64,000 nucleotides of DNA from Luidia sarsii. Lineage: Eukaryota; Echinodermata; Asteroidea; Paxillosida; Luidiidae. Below the pieces are notes generated by a model, which searched no databases, had not been told where the DNA came from, and worked only from the letters and a program-made list of their open reading frames with translations. Location of the stretch: NCBI GenBank assembly GCA_949987565.1, contig OX465121.1, positions 5,501,590-5,565,589 on the forward strand. The letters are read 5' to 3'. A program made the position numbers and the translations under genes. Each line of letters starts with the position of its first letter. Position 1 is the first letter of the stretch. Positions 1 through 9,596 of the stretch are shown here, piece after piece.

Positions 1-405
1 CCTCCTGCTGATCTTGCCTCTCCTGCTCTTCCTGTTCCTCCTCCTGCTCTGGCTCCCCCTGTTCCTCTTACTTCTCTTGCTCCTCCTCCTGCTGCTCTTG
101 CCTCTCCTGCTCTTCCTGTTCCTGCTACTGCTCTGGCTCCCCCTGTTCCTCTTACTTCTCTTGCTCCTCCTCCTGCTGCTCTTGCCTCTCCTGCTCTTCC
201 TGTTCCTCCTCCTGCTCTGGCTCCCCCTGTTCCTCTTACTTCTCTTGCTCCTCCTCCTGCTGCTCTTGCCTCTCCCGCTCTTCCTGTTCCTGCTACTGCT
301 CCTGCTGCCCCTGCTCCTCTTACTCTTGCAGGAGGCGGTGGAGCAGGAGGTGGTGGAGAAAGAGGAGCAGGAGGAGCAGGAGGAGCAGGAGCAGGAGGAA
401 AAACA
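1..405. repeat. 84-bp polypyrimidine minisatellite with polypurine tail
   Basis: Positions 1 to about 330 are almost pure C/T and repeat with an 84-bp period (about 3.5 copies built from CTCCTG, CTCTTG and GTTCCT words). From about 331 to 405 the same strand switches abruptly to a purine-rich GGAGCAGGAGG pattern. The pyrimidine and purine halves are partly complementary, so the junction could fold back. The long leucine-rich reading frame across it comes from CTN/TTN composition and is not a gene. If the transporter gene downstream extends left of the window, this lies in one of its introns. Confidence 0.85.
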
Positions 406-699
406 GCAGCAATCCCTCCCATTCAACCATCCCTTCTGGAATGTTATTGGAGCATATTTTTGCCAAATCGGAAAGAGTTCATCCCAGGAAGCTAATGGGA
501 CACACCTTTATTTTGCCATTAGTCTTTCTTTATACTTTCCTAAAACAAACAGTGCGTATTAATTTTGTAGGGTAGAATGCCCACAACCATGAAATCAACT
601 TTTCTGAAAAATTGTCTGTTTAAAAAAAAAACCAAATGGTAGAAATATTTTGACCAGACTGGGATTTCAATCTGAGACCACCGGTTTCGCAAACCAGCA

Positions 700-1150
700 C
701 TGGTACATTCCCAACCTGACAAAGGGTAGTTGACCATTTGGGAAGGCCACCATCTAAGGGCTGGATACCGGTAGCTCAGATGGTAAGAGCGCTGATACTT
801 AAAACTAGAGGTCTTGGGTTCAAGTCCAGGTCCGCTCAAAGTTTCTTGCCATTTTTCAAAATTGTTCAACAGTTGCCAGTCAGATTTTCCGTCATTAGTT
901 TGACGGACATGTGATTTGATAAAGCTGCATCCACTTTGTGTGATCCCTGAATAGCTGCAGCAAGGTTTACACCAATTGATTGTTTGAATCTGAAAATCGG
1001 GGGTGTGATCCCTGGAGATATACAGCAGTGAATGGTTTCATTGCTTCTGAATGACGCCCCCACCGCGGAAAAGACTAGTTGACTTTTACACCGAAAAATA
1101 GGTCTGAATACAAATCCCGGTCCTATCAAAGTTTTCTTGGCCATTCCTGA
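700..1150 (+). repeat. tRNA-derived SINE copy 1 (head plus body)
   Basis: The head at about 722-860 has a pol III A-box-like stretch (TAGCTCAGATGGTAAGAGC, about 772-790) and a B-box (GGTTCAAGTCC, about 818-828), so it derives from a tRNA. The acceptor arm does not pair, so it is not a functional tRNA gene. The body at about 866-1090 carries the words GTGTGATCCCTG and GATCCCTGGAGATATACAGC. A truncated second head follows at about 1070-1145. Matching copies lie at 1765-2100, 2290-2345, 2740-2850, 6695-6990 and, inverted, 15545-15845. The family cannot be named without a repeat library. Confidence 0.75.
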
Positions 1151-1218
1151 AAATTATTTAGATTGTTGCTATCCATTAATTTGTCCATTATTTTTATTGT
1201 TTTTTTTTTTCTCCAAAG

Positions 1219-1293
1219 GTGGTATGGGATTAAGAATGACTTGGGATTGAATAGCGTCATATCCGGTCTTTGGTCTGGAATGTTTTCCCTGGG
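1219..1293 (+). CDS. SLC18B1-like transporter, antepenultimate exon
   Basis: A 75-bp exon. Its acceptor follows a run of T residues (TTTCTCCAAAG) and its donor is GTAAGT at 1294-1299. The frame starts at 1220 after one carried-over base and reads WYGIKNDLGLN followed by SGLWSGMFSLG, which is loop plus the start of transmembrane helix 11. It was found only by splice logic and by the frame continuing into the next exon. Confidence 0.7.
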
Positions 1294-3807
1294 GTAAGTT
1301 TTTTTCTTTTTGGGGGGTTTAAAAAGATTTTATAAAGTGTTTTGAAGTAGCACTAGCATTATTCTACCCTCAAAAGGGCTCTTCAAAGTCCTTTTTGAGT
1401 AAGCAACGTCAAAAGTATTGTCAAAATGCTTGTCAAAATCAATTTTGATTTTTTTTTGCATCTTCGGAAAGCTTATGTACAGTATAAGAGAATCATCTGT
1501 TCGATGGAATTTTTTGACAAATATCTGTAACTATTTAAAAATGTGAGAATTTGTAAGTGTCTCACTCGTACACTGCAATCACTGAAATCTCAAAGATTGA
1601 CTGCGCATTGACTTGTCATATTTCTCGCATCTTAACTTTGGATTTGGGCAATATATGGAAATATTTAAGATTGCAGTGGAAAGCTAGTAAGGTAATCTTT
1701 GCATGTGTAGGAGAATCTTTAAAATTTGATATTGGAAGAGAATCCGCAATATGGCGAACTGACTAAGTCAAAGACTAGTTGACTTTTTGGGAAGATCACC
1801 ATCTAAAAGATGCATATCTCAGATGGAAGAGCACCGGTACATTAATCCAGAGATCTCCGGTTCAAGTCCTGGTCCAGTCAAAGTTTTCTTTGCCAATTTG
1901 TATATGTGTTCAAAAGTTCCCAGTCAGTTTTTCCTTTGTTTCTTTGACTTGAATTGAAAAAAATGCATCCACTTTGTGTGATCCGCGAGCTGCCATAGCC
2001 AGGTTTACAACAATTTGTTGTTTGCATCTGAATGAAAGTGGGAGTGTGATCCCTGGAGATATACAGCAGTTCATGGCAGTTAATTCCTTCTTTTTCTTTT
2101 GGTAGGACCATGATTGGGCCAATCCTGGGCGGAGCATTGAAGGAGGGCTTCGGCTTTGACAAGGCCACGACGGTTTTAGCCGGTGGTTGTGTGTTCACCA
2201 TGCTCCTGATGTCCTTCTTTGGTGTCTGGGAGTATCGCTGTGGAAAGGGGTAAGTGAAGCCGGACACTCTTACTGACTGTCCAGGATTACAACAATTGGT
2301 TGTTTGCATCGGGGTGAAAACGCTGGCGTGATCCCTGGAGATATTTACGGCCCGTTTAACCCTAACCCTCTAGTGCTGCGTGCCTGGAACCTTCCTCAAT
2401 CCTCCACAATCCTCCAATGTGAGTTTGTGCAAGATCCTCACTGCCTCAATCCTCCACAATCCTCCAATATGAGTTTGTTCATGTACATGTACCCCACTGC
2501 CTCAATCCTCCCCAGCTAAGTACATGTAAATGGATCCTTTCTTTATAGACATGCATAGTACATGCATGGAGCTATAAGTAGGTAGCTCAACGGTACATGC
2601 TTTTGTCAAAGTTCCACAGCTTTTCATATCCTCAAAAATCCTCCAGCGTAAATTGTACAACCTTCCTCAATCCTCCACAATCCTCCAACTGGAAATGTTC
2701 ATACCTCCCCTGAAGGATTGTGGAAGATTGAGGAAGGTTAACTGCTTCTGATGGGCAACCCTACCCCGGCAAAGACTAGTTGACAATTTGGGAAGGCTGC
2801 CATCTAAGGGCATTCAACACCGTACTACTCCGAAAAATAGTTTAGATCTCGGTGAGACGTAAACTATTTCATTTACTCATTTCTCCCAAAGTACATCATT
2901 TTAGGAAGAAATATTTCAGTGAGAGGTTTCTACTATAACCATCTTCAAACTGTATAAGTTTTATGTAAATCTGTGAACATTTCTGTTTCTTTGATCTTAC
3001 CAATGTTGTGTAGGGGCTTTAAATGGTGTACCCTACCTTTAACCCTAATGTCCTAGACTCTTTTTGCTAGGAACCTACCTGAATCCTTTGAAATCCTCTG
3101 ATTTTGAGTATGAAATTTGGGCTACCAGCCTCAATCCTCTGAAATCCTCTGAAATTTGCCACCGTACACAAAAACTGTGGTGCCCACTGCCTCAATCCTC
3201 TGAAATCCTCATAGCCAGGGAATGGGAATGGCCAGCAGCTCGTGGGTGAGTTTGCCCATGGGATGACTATAAATGTGTGGTTTGGAACCAAGCATAACTA
3301 CAGACCCCAATGCAGTTTGAGAATCAATCCTCTGAAATCCTCATTTTAGTCGAACCCCATGCAGCCTAAATCCTCCCAAATCCTTCTCCAGTAGTTTGCC
3401 CATTCAGCCTCAATCCTCAGAAATCCTTCTAAACTTCACAACCTATTCAGCCTCAATCCTCTGAAATCCTTGGAACCTTCATAACCTATTCAGCCTCAAT
3501 CCTCTGAAGTCCTTTGCTTTAGCCCAGAGGATTTCTGAGGATTTAGGAAGGTAAGGGTTTTAATCAGTCAGTATCAAAGATGTGTCATTGCAATTGTCAA
3601 TGGCAGTACTGACCATGAATTAGACTGCCCTTGTGTTTTTTTTAATGCTCGATTTTTCTCATTGTCCCTTTTTCATTTTGTTTCTGTTTGTTCCGTTTCA
3701 CAACATCATTGCGCAGGAAACGTCGGTCAACTGTAAGAAGGGCATCACTTCGGACAAACTCAACTGACGAAGAAAACAAACCTTTACTGGATGGAGTGAA
3801 TATATGA
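1219..3807 (+). CDS. MFS transporter, SLC18B1-like (last three exons)
   Basis: This is the 3' part of a major facilitator superfamily transporter. Exons are 1219-1293, 2106-2249 and 3717-3807, with stop TGA at 3805-3807. The introns have GTAAGT donors at 1294 and 2250 and pyrimidine-rich acceptors ending in AG at 1217-1218, 2104-2105 and 3715-3716. Both junctions split a glycine codon in the same phase (GG then G), which gives one open frame of about 102 residues. It shows SGLWSGMFSLGG, then GPILGGAL, the glycine-rich motif of MFS helix 11, then a hydrophobic helix 12, a basic stretch KGKRRS and a cytosolic tail. The tail holds ENKPLL, a match to the [DE]xxxL[LI] endosome/lysosome sorting signal. 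Layout and tail resemble SLC18B1, a vesicular polyamine transporter, but other MFS families remain possible. The 5' exons lie left of the window. Confidence 0.72.
1765..2100 (+). repeat. tRNA-derived SINE copy 2
   Basis: Head at about 1770-1885 with a degraded A-box, a good B-box (GGTTCAAGTCC, about 1859-1869) and the leading word GACTAGTTGAC. The body at about 1910-2090 shares ATGCATCCACTTTGTGTGATC and GATCCCTGGAGATATACAGC with copy 1. It sits in intron 1 of the transporter segment and ends just before the acceptor at 2105. Confidence 0.72.
2106..2249 (+). CDS. SLC18B1-like transporter, penultimate exon
   Basis: A 144-bp exon between acceptor TTCTTTTGGTAG and donor GTAAGT at 2250. It encodes TMIGPILGGALKEG, then FGFDKATTVLAGG and a hydrophobic segment ending in GVWEYRCGKG, the expected helix 11-12 hairpin of an MFS carrier. 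It is richer in G and C than the flanking introns. Two bases (GG) carry over into the last exon. Confidence 0.72.
2290..2850 (+). repeat. SINE fragments split by a foldback insertion
   Basis: A SINE body piece (CAATTGGTTGTTTGCATC through GATCCCTGGAGATAT, about 2290-2345) and a head piece (CTTCTGATGGGCAACCC through CAAAGACTAGTTGAC and TTTGGGAAGG, about 2742-2815) flank roughly 390 bp of foreign sequence. In copy 1 these pieces are nearly adjacent, so something appears to have inserted within the SINE. Confidence 0.6.
2388..2739. mobile_element. foldback element A with CCTCAATCCTCCACAATCC arms
   Basis: The left arm (2388-2412) starts with AACCTTCCTCAATCC and the right arm (2715-2739) is its reverse complement with one mismatch over 25 bp. 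Two more internal copies of the CCTCAATCCTCCACAATCC word lie at about 2445 and 2665. No coding capacity. It appears to interrupt a SINE. It is related in design to element B at 3073-3553. Confidence 0.6.
3073..3553. mobile_element. foldback element B with repeated CCTCAATCCTCTGAAATCC motif
   Basis: The left arm 3073-3100 and right arm 3525-3553 are imperfect inverted repeats (about 28 bp). Between them the motif CCTCAATCCTCTGAAATCCT recurs at about 3129, 3190, 3410, 3453 and 3493 with degenerate spacing. TTTAACCCTAA lies before the left arm and TAAGGGTTT after the right arm, which suggests longer outer termini. Non-coding, in the last intron of the transporter. Confidence 0.55.
3717..3807 (+). 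CDS. SLC18B1-like transporter, terminal exon (cytosolic tail)
   Basis: The acceptor is at the end of a T/C-rich tract (CATCATTGCGCAG, AG at 3715-3716). The frame completes the carried-over glycine codon and reads KRRSTVRRASLRTN, then STDEENKPLLDGVNI and TGA. The basic half followed by an acidic dileucine signal is the kind of tail found on vesicular or lysosomal carriers. Candidate poly(A) signals AATAAA follow at 4643 and 5546. Confidence 0.72.
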
Positions 3808-4890
3808 ACAGGATCTTCTTCTTAATTGGGACAATCAACTTATTTTCCACAAAGACATGTGTAAACCCATAGACAGACAATAGGGGGGGGGGCCTGACTG
3901 AAATGCCATGGAAGCTGCCATCTTAACAGAATTGAGCGAAAGCAAAGAGCACGGCGTATATGCCATGCACGTCTATAGAAATAACAAGTACGTGCATGAA
4001 TATTCCTGCGTTGCATTCAAAGAGCCGTGAGAAAATTGGAACAATCATCACATTTCATAAATACAAATGTGTGGCAGTGCTCTTTACTTCCGCCTTTAGT
4101 TTGACAATAGTCGGGTCCCCCCGTGGTATTACTGTATCCCGACTTCATCTCTAATACATGCTGTCTGTCTGTAGGTTACACGTACATGTACGTACACTAT
4201 GTCTTTGATATCCCACCATGACATTCTAGATGCTGTTTTTAATCCACAGTTCTTTGATTTTTGTCCTTTTTTTGTAATTGAAAGAAATTGCAAAGAAAAT
4301 TTCGACTGAATCAGTATCCAGTGGATGTTTTCTTTGTAATTTTTTTCCAATTTGTTCAAAAATTCATTTTTTTCTTTTCATCCGTTTTAATTTCTTCTTT
4401 AATTTTTTTGCATTTATTTTGTAAGAGATTAGTTTTCTATAGCACATGTTTGTCATGTTTCCATCTGAGAGAATACATGTAGATTTATAAGATCAGTAAA
4501 AGTCGAATGGATGTTTTTGTATATTTGATCTTGGGATGAAATATTTTTATATGATGATAGTTTACATATGATGTGGGTTAATATAAAGAAAATATAAATG
4601 CTGTGCATTTATTGTGGTGGACTCAGTTTCAAAATTATTTCTAATAAAATTATTTAGAATCTGAGAGAATATTTTTGATTTTTGTATGAAGTGTTTCAAA
4701 TTCCTCAGTTACTTTTTATGTACTTTATTTATTCGAAATGATTAAGTATGAAAGATCCTCCATTCAAAGAGCAGTTAAGGTCCAAATTACTCGTACTTAA
4801 ATTATAGTGAAAAGAAAGTGATATTAAGTTAAATTATTGGAACTTTCAATCCAAGTACAGTGTACTATGACTTCTGTACACTTTTTTTAG
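3808..4890 (+). other. 3' UTR and downstream AT-rich DNA of the transporter
   Basis: No further reading frame follows the stop at 3807. The stretch is AT-rich with a poly-G run at about 3883-3892. AATAAA at 4643-4648 is a plausible polyadenylation signal; another lies at 5546-5551. Where the transcript actually ends cannot be decided from sequence. Confidence 0.4.
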
Positions 4891-4891
4891 C

Positions 4892-4989
4892 AAATTTAGT
4901 GGGCTTGACGTTTTGATCCTAGCAGGACCTTTCTCGAAGTCCTTTGAGAAAGGTCCTGCTAGGATCGAAACGTCAGGCCCACTAAATTT
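4892..4989. mobile_element. 98-bp hairpin element with GATCGAAACGTC arm
   Basis: Two 44-bp arms (4892-4935 and 4946-4989) are inverted repeats with two mismatches, separated by 10 bp. The right arm contains GGTCCTGCTAGGATC, itself a 6-bp stem-loop, followed directly by GAAACGTC. That layout is shared with the insertion at 24246-24481. Partial arms of the same family appear at about 15912-15940 and 18863-18880. Confidence 0.7.
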
Positions 4990-5857
4990 TGAGATTTGCA
5001 TTTTGGTAATTTTAGTCAGTAGGCAGTTTGCAACATTTTTGTATATCACACTTTTTTAGCAAACTATATAAGATCCAAACAATACAAATCTTAACAAAGG
5101 CAACTGTAAAAGTACTTGGAAATTTGTAATTAATAAAACTGCTTACAGGCCAATTACTTGTCATTACATTTATTTGCCAACATCAATTAATTAGTTAATC
5201 AATCAATTACAGAAACATTTATTATTTATTATACAGATTTACTTGAATGTTGTAGCATTATTTTCTGCATATGACATAACAAATTCAAATATTTGGACTC
5301 AATATTGTGATGAATTCTAGAAATGTTACCCTGGAATTTGAAATTGGAGATATGCTTAATTTTACTGTTTTTTGATTAACAATCGAATACAGTATTTTTT
5401 TTTTATGAAAGACACATAAAATGTATTCAATTCAGTAAATGTTTTTACATGTAACTTGTCATAACTCAAATTAAAGTTTATTTCCAAATTTCCTTGTAAA
5501 TGAAGTACATTATTTTTGTAAATGAAATGTAGGCCAACGTTATTTAATAAACATTTGTAATGTTTGAATGATGCCGGATTTTGTATTTTCTTGATAAGGC
5601 GTGTGGTGATTCCGTCCGATTGGTCCGTCTAGGGTCACTCATTTCGTCATCTTTCTAGAGGTCTCACAATGGATTTATGCAAATATTGTAAGAGTATCCT
5701 GCCTTATTAAGAATTTCTTAATAGTCACTTGCATATTCATATAAAAATTATAGTCCAAGGATGTGTTATATGGTTCTTTTTCGGTCTTGGGCAGGGATAG
5801 GCAAATGAGTAAACAAGTGGCTTTCCATGGGAAGTTGGGGAAAAGATCGCCTTCATG
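4990..5857. other. AT-rich intergenic stretch, no gene seen
   Basis: No supported exon or RNA gene. A 17-bp word (ACACTTTTTTTAGCAAA-like) occurs both before the hairpin at about 4878 and again at about 5050. AATAAA occurs at 5131 and 5546. Confidence 0.5.
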
Positions 5858-5865
5858 TGACCCGG

Positions 5866-6234
5866 TGTCATGCCAAATAGTGTCCCCTGCCAAATAGTGT
5901 CAACTCATTAGCATACTGATCGCTGATTGGTCCAATACGTATGACATTCAACCACCGTGGTTGGGGTATGGTTGCGCACTACACACGCATTGTGTATGGT
6001 TGCTGGCCTAACACACGCAACGTTGGGCACTTTGGTACCGTTGGACCCTAACTGTAACCGTAACGCTAACCCTAACCCAAACAACCCTAATCCTAACCCT
6101 AATCCTAATCCCAATCCCAATTCTAATCCAAACCCTAACCCTAACGACCTAATCCTAGTCCTAACGCTAACCAATCAGCGATCAGTATGCCAATGAGCGG
6201 ACAGTATTTGGCAGGGACACTTTTTGGCAGGACA
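5866..6234. mobile_element. nested foldback element with 4-bp CCGG target duplication
   Basis: A 369-bp element begins TGTCATGCCAAATAGTGTC and ends with the inverted counterpart GGCAGGACA. The arms are about 66-70 bp with several mismatches (left to 5931, right from 6170). It is flanked by CCGG at 5862-5865 and 6235-6238. Both copies fall in the outer arm of the surrounding foldback transposon, so this is an insertion into an insertion. The core holds degenerate CCCTAA repeats. No transposase frame. Confidence 0.68.
6046..6166 (+). repeat. degenerate telomere-like CCCTAA repeat
   Basis: About 120 bp of variants CCCTAA, TCCTAA, CCCAAT and TCCTAG in tandem, equivalent to TTAGGG on the other strand, the telomere repeat of most deuterostomes. 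It lies inside the nested foldback element, not at a chromosome end. The proline/asparagine-rich reading frames over it are compositional. Confidence 0.7.
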
Positions 6235-6694
6235 CCGGCACAGCATCATGAAGATTAACCCCACTTTCGAGATTTTAAGATATTCTAATGATGTGAAAGA
6301 GTATACCATTAGCTTTCAAATGATATCAAAATATAATATCCTCTAACATTTAAAATTTCCGAAAAAAAGTTAATGTATTGGAGGATATTATGTCCAAAGG
6401 ATTTTTCCAAAATTCGTCTCTAAATGTTGAAAAAACGGAGTGTTTGTGTACTGTTTTCATGAAAAAAAATGTAAAGTACCTGCCTTTTTGAATGGCCGCT
6501 TTCGAGGAGTTAGGATTGTGCTGCTATGTTGTGTCTGGTACCAAATGAACGAGCGAAGTTCCCTTGTACTATTTACAACGAATTTCACACGGAAATAATT
6601 TTGATATCATTTGAAAGCTAATGGTATACTCTTTCACATCATTTGAAAATCTCAAAAGTGGGGGTTATACCTCATTATGCTGTGCCGGGTCAAA

Positions 6695-6990
6695 TACCTG
6701 GTCCTTTGCCTGAGAAGGGCGCCAGGGATCACGCACCACCAATTGTTGTAGAACTGGTAACAGCAGTTCAAAGATCGCTCAAAGTCGATGCATTATTTCC
6801 ACTTTCGATTAAACAAAAGGAAAAAACTAACCGGCATATTTGTTTAACAAGTTTTGAAAAAATATACATGTAGTTGACTATTGATCAGCTGCCATCAAGT
6901 GCTGGATAGCACAGTTGGTAAGAGCGCTGGCACGCAATTACTGAGGTATCCGGTTCAAGTTCTGGTCCAGTTGAATTTTCTGATCCATAT
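6695..6990 (+). repeat. tRNA-derived SINE copy 3, body inverted against head
   Basis: The head at about 6870-6975 has the A-box-like TAGCACAGTTGGTAAGAGC (about 6907-6925) and the B-box-like GGTTCAAGTTC (6952-6962). The preceding 6720-6830 matches the SINE body of copies 1 and 2 only in reverse complement (CAATTGTTGTAGAAC, AAGTCGATGCATT). Head and body are therefore in opposite orientation here, unlike the other copies. Confidence 0.6.
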
Positions 6991-7384
6991 TCTTTTAATT
7001 ACTCATTGATAATGCAAATGATCTCTCAAATGATTTTTTTCACCCTAAAATGTAGTTCGAGTCAGCTATGATGTTTTTATGGACCGTTTTTTTACAGATA
7101 AAATCAATGTAATATTGTTTAGATCTTTGAGAAAAACACCCTAGATGGATTGCATTTCTGGCATTTTCCACAAAAGCTGAAAATACTAATCCATACTTAT
7201 CCATCGATCAGTTAATTTCTCATTAACTTCATTACTACTGAAGTGATACGCCTGTCTCCATAGAACCCGGTAAAAAGCACACAAGGCCAGAAAATCTTCC
7301 AACTCCACTGTTTCCCAGGCCCTGGGGTTCCTCATAGACTGTGTACAAACGTGATATGTTTCTATTTCTACCGCCACTCTCCCT

Positions 7385-9345
7385 ATCCTAATGTACACGC
7401 GCCCGGGGAAACGCTGTATCGCCCAATTTTGTATGCCCGTAGCCCCTATACACTACACGCGGCTGGGGAAACGCTGTATCGCCCAATTTTGTATGCCCGT
7501 AGCCCCATACACTACACGCGGCTGGGGAAACGCTGTATCGCCCGATTTTGTACGCCCGTAGCCCCTATACACTACACGCGGCCGGGGAAACGCTGTATCG
7601 CCTGATTTTGTAGATCGCTGCTCCCTATACCTTAGTGCACGGCCCGCTGTGTACAAAATCGGCCAATACAGCGGCTCATATCGCGTTTTTGCAAAAGTCC
7701 AATCCTGGCGCTCGCTGACCGCTGAGGGCGTACGATTTTAACCTAAAACTCCAGGGCTTTAAATAAAGCTTTTTCGCCCGAAATGAAGACTTATTTGGGG
7801 TTCTTTGTAAGAATAATAATGCATGAAATTACTACCTACTCGATAGTATTGAGAAGGAAATGAATGATCCTGAGCAAGAATTTATTCTGAATTATTTTCA
7901 ATTATTATTATTTTTTCCTCATCCTATAATTGGTCCAAAATTGCTCTTTACACTCCAATAATATTTTTCAGATATTCTCTGATGCTCTACATGAACCCAA
8001 GAAGTTCAACGATTATCTTTCAGGCCATTTTTTTCCCTTGAAATTTGGAGGATAATGTTTGCCATTTTATTGCTCGTAGGTAATTTAGTTGTTTTGGTCT
8101 GATGCTATTTTGAGCTAAATTTGAGTTCACGGGATTCTTCCCCACTCTCCCTAACTGTTTTGATTTAATTATTGATTAATTGATCAATTGTTTATTCCGT
8201 TACACTTTGATTATCAAGGAAACGCCCCATCTCCATAGCGCACTGTACAAACCACACCACCGCCACACTGCCTATACTAATGTACACGGCCGGGGAAATG
8301 CTGTATCGCCCGATTTTGTACGCCCGTAGCCCCTATACACTACACGCAGCCGGGGAAACGCTGTATCGCCCAATTTTCTATGCCCGTAGCCCCTATACAC
8401 TACACGCGGCCGGGGAAACGCTGTATCGCCCGATTTTGTAGATCGCTGCTCCCTATACCTTAGTGCACGGCCCGCTGTGTACAAAATCGGCCAATACAGC
8501 GGCTCATATCGCGTTTTTGCAAAAGTCCAATCCTGGCGCTCGCTGACCGCTGAGGGCGTACGATTTTAACCCAAAACTCCAGGTCTTTAAATAAATCTTT
8601 TTCGCCCGAAATGAAGACCTATTTGGGGTTCTTTGTAAGAATAATAATGCATGAAATTACTACCTACTCGATAGTATTGAGAAGGAAATGAATGATCCTG
8701 AGCAAGAATTTATTCTGAATTATTTTCAATCATTATTATTTTTTACTCATCCCATAATTGGTCCAAAATAATTCTTTACACTCCAATAAATTTTTCAGAT
8801 ATTCTCTGATGCTCTACATGAACCCAAGAAGTTCAATGATTATCTTTCAGGCCATTTTTTTCCCTTGAAATTTGGAGGATAATGTTTGCCATTTTATTGC
8901 TCGGAGGTAATTTAGTTGTTTTGGTCTGATGCTATTTTGAGCTAAATTTGAGTTCATGGGATTCTTCCCCACTCTCCCTAACTGTTTTGATTTAATTATT
9001 GATTAATTGATCAATTGTTTAATCCGTTACAATTTGATTATCAAGGAAACTCCCCATCTCCATAGCGCACTGTACAAACCACACCGCCACACTGCCTATA
9101 CTAATGTACACGGCCGGGGAAACGCTGTATTGCACGATTTTGTATGCCCGTAGCCCCTATACACCACACGCGATCGGGGAAACGCTGTATCGGCTGATTT
9201 TGTAGATCGCTGCTCCCTATACCTTAGTGCACGGCCCGCTGTGTACAAAATCGGCCAATACAGCGGCTCATATCGCGTTTTTGCAAAAGTCTATTCCTGG
9301 CGCTCGCTGACCGCTGAGGGCGTACGATTTTTGAACTAAAAAAAC
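7385..9345 (+). repeat. tandem duplication of an about 828-bp unit containing a 62-bp minisatellite
   Basis: The landmark GCACGGCCCGCTGTGTAC recurs at 7637, 8465 and 9229 (spacings 828 and 764). Each unit opens with 62-bp repeats built around GGGGAAACGCTGTATCGCCC: about four copies in unit 1 (7387-7615), three in unit 2 (8280-8450) and two in unit 3 (9110-9205). The landmark is followed by AAAATCGGCCAATACAGCGG, an inverted relative of the minisatellite, and then by about 530 bp of near-identical AT-rich sequence in units 1 and 2. Unit 3 diverges after about 9335. No coding potential. Confidence 0.8.
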
Positions 9346-9596
9346 AGCGTTTTCAAATAAAACGTCCCTTTTCGCAATAAATGGAGGCTCATTTCAGCCT
9401 TTTGGTAACAAAAAGGTATTTTAAGATCTTCCTGCTTTATATTAATCCCCAAAAGGCGAAGAGAAATTTAATTCATTGAAAATAAGTCCCAGGAAATTAA
9501 AATTGTTCAAACCACTATCCCTTGAATTGGTATTTAATATTCCACATTTAGACTAAAAGCAGGCCAATGTATGTTCTAATACTGTTTTATTTTACT

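Larger units (their letters stand above)
5858..6692. mobile_element. foldback transposon with about 95-bp terminal inverted repeats, split by a second element
   Basis: The inner part of the left arm (6235-6331) pairs with the right arm (6598-6688) over about 95 bp. Both contain CACAGCAT, GAAAGAGTATACCATTAGC and TTTCAAATGATATCAAAAT or their complements. The outermost TGACCCGG is present at the right end (reverse complement, 6685-6692). At the left end it is found at 5858-5865, displaced by the 369-bp element that inserted there. Non-coding, about 460 bp once the insertion is discounted. Confidence 0.65.

Noticed and set aside
14..562. 182-codon leucine-rich open frame
   Set aside because: It uses a TTG start, is a direct product of the CTN-rich minisatellite, and runs into unrelated sequence with no domain.
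772..840. A tRNA gene
   Set aside because: A- and B-box words are present but the acceptor and anticodon stems do not pair, and dispersed copies show it is a SINE head.
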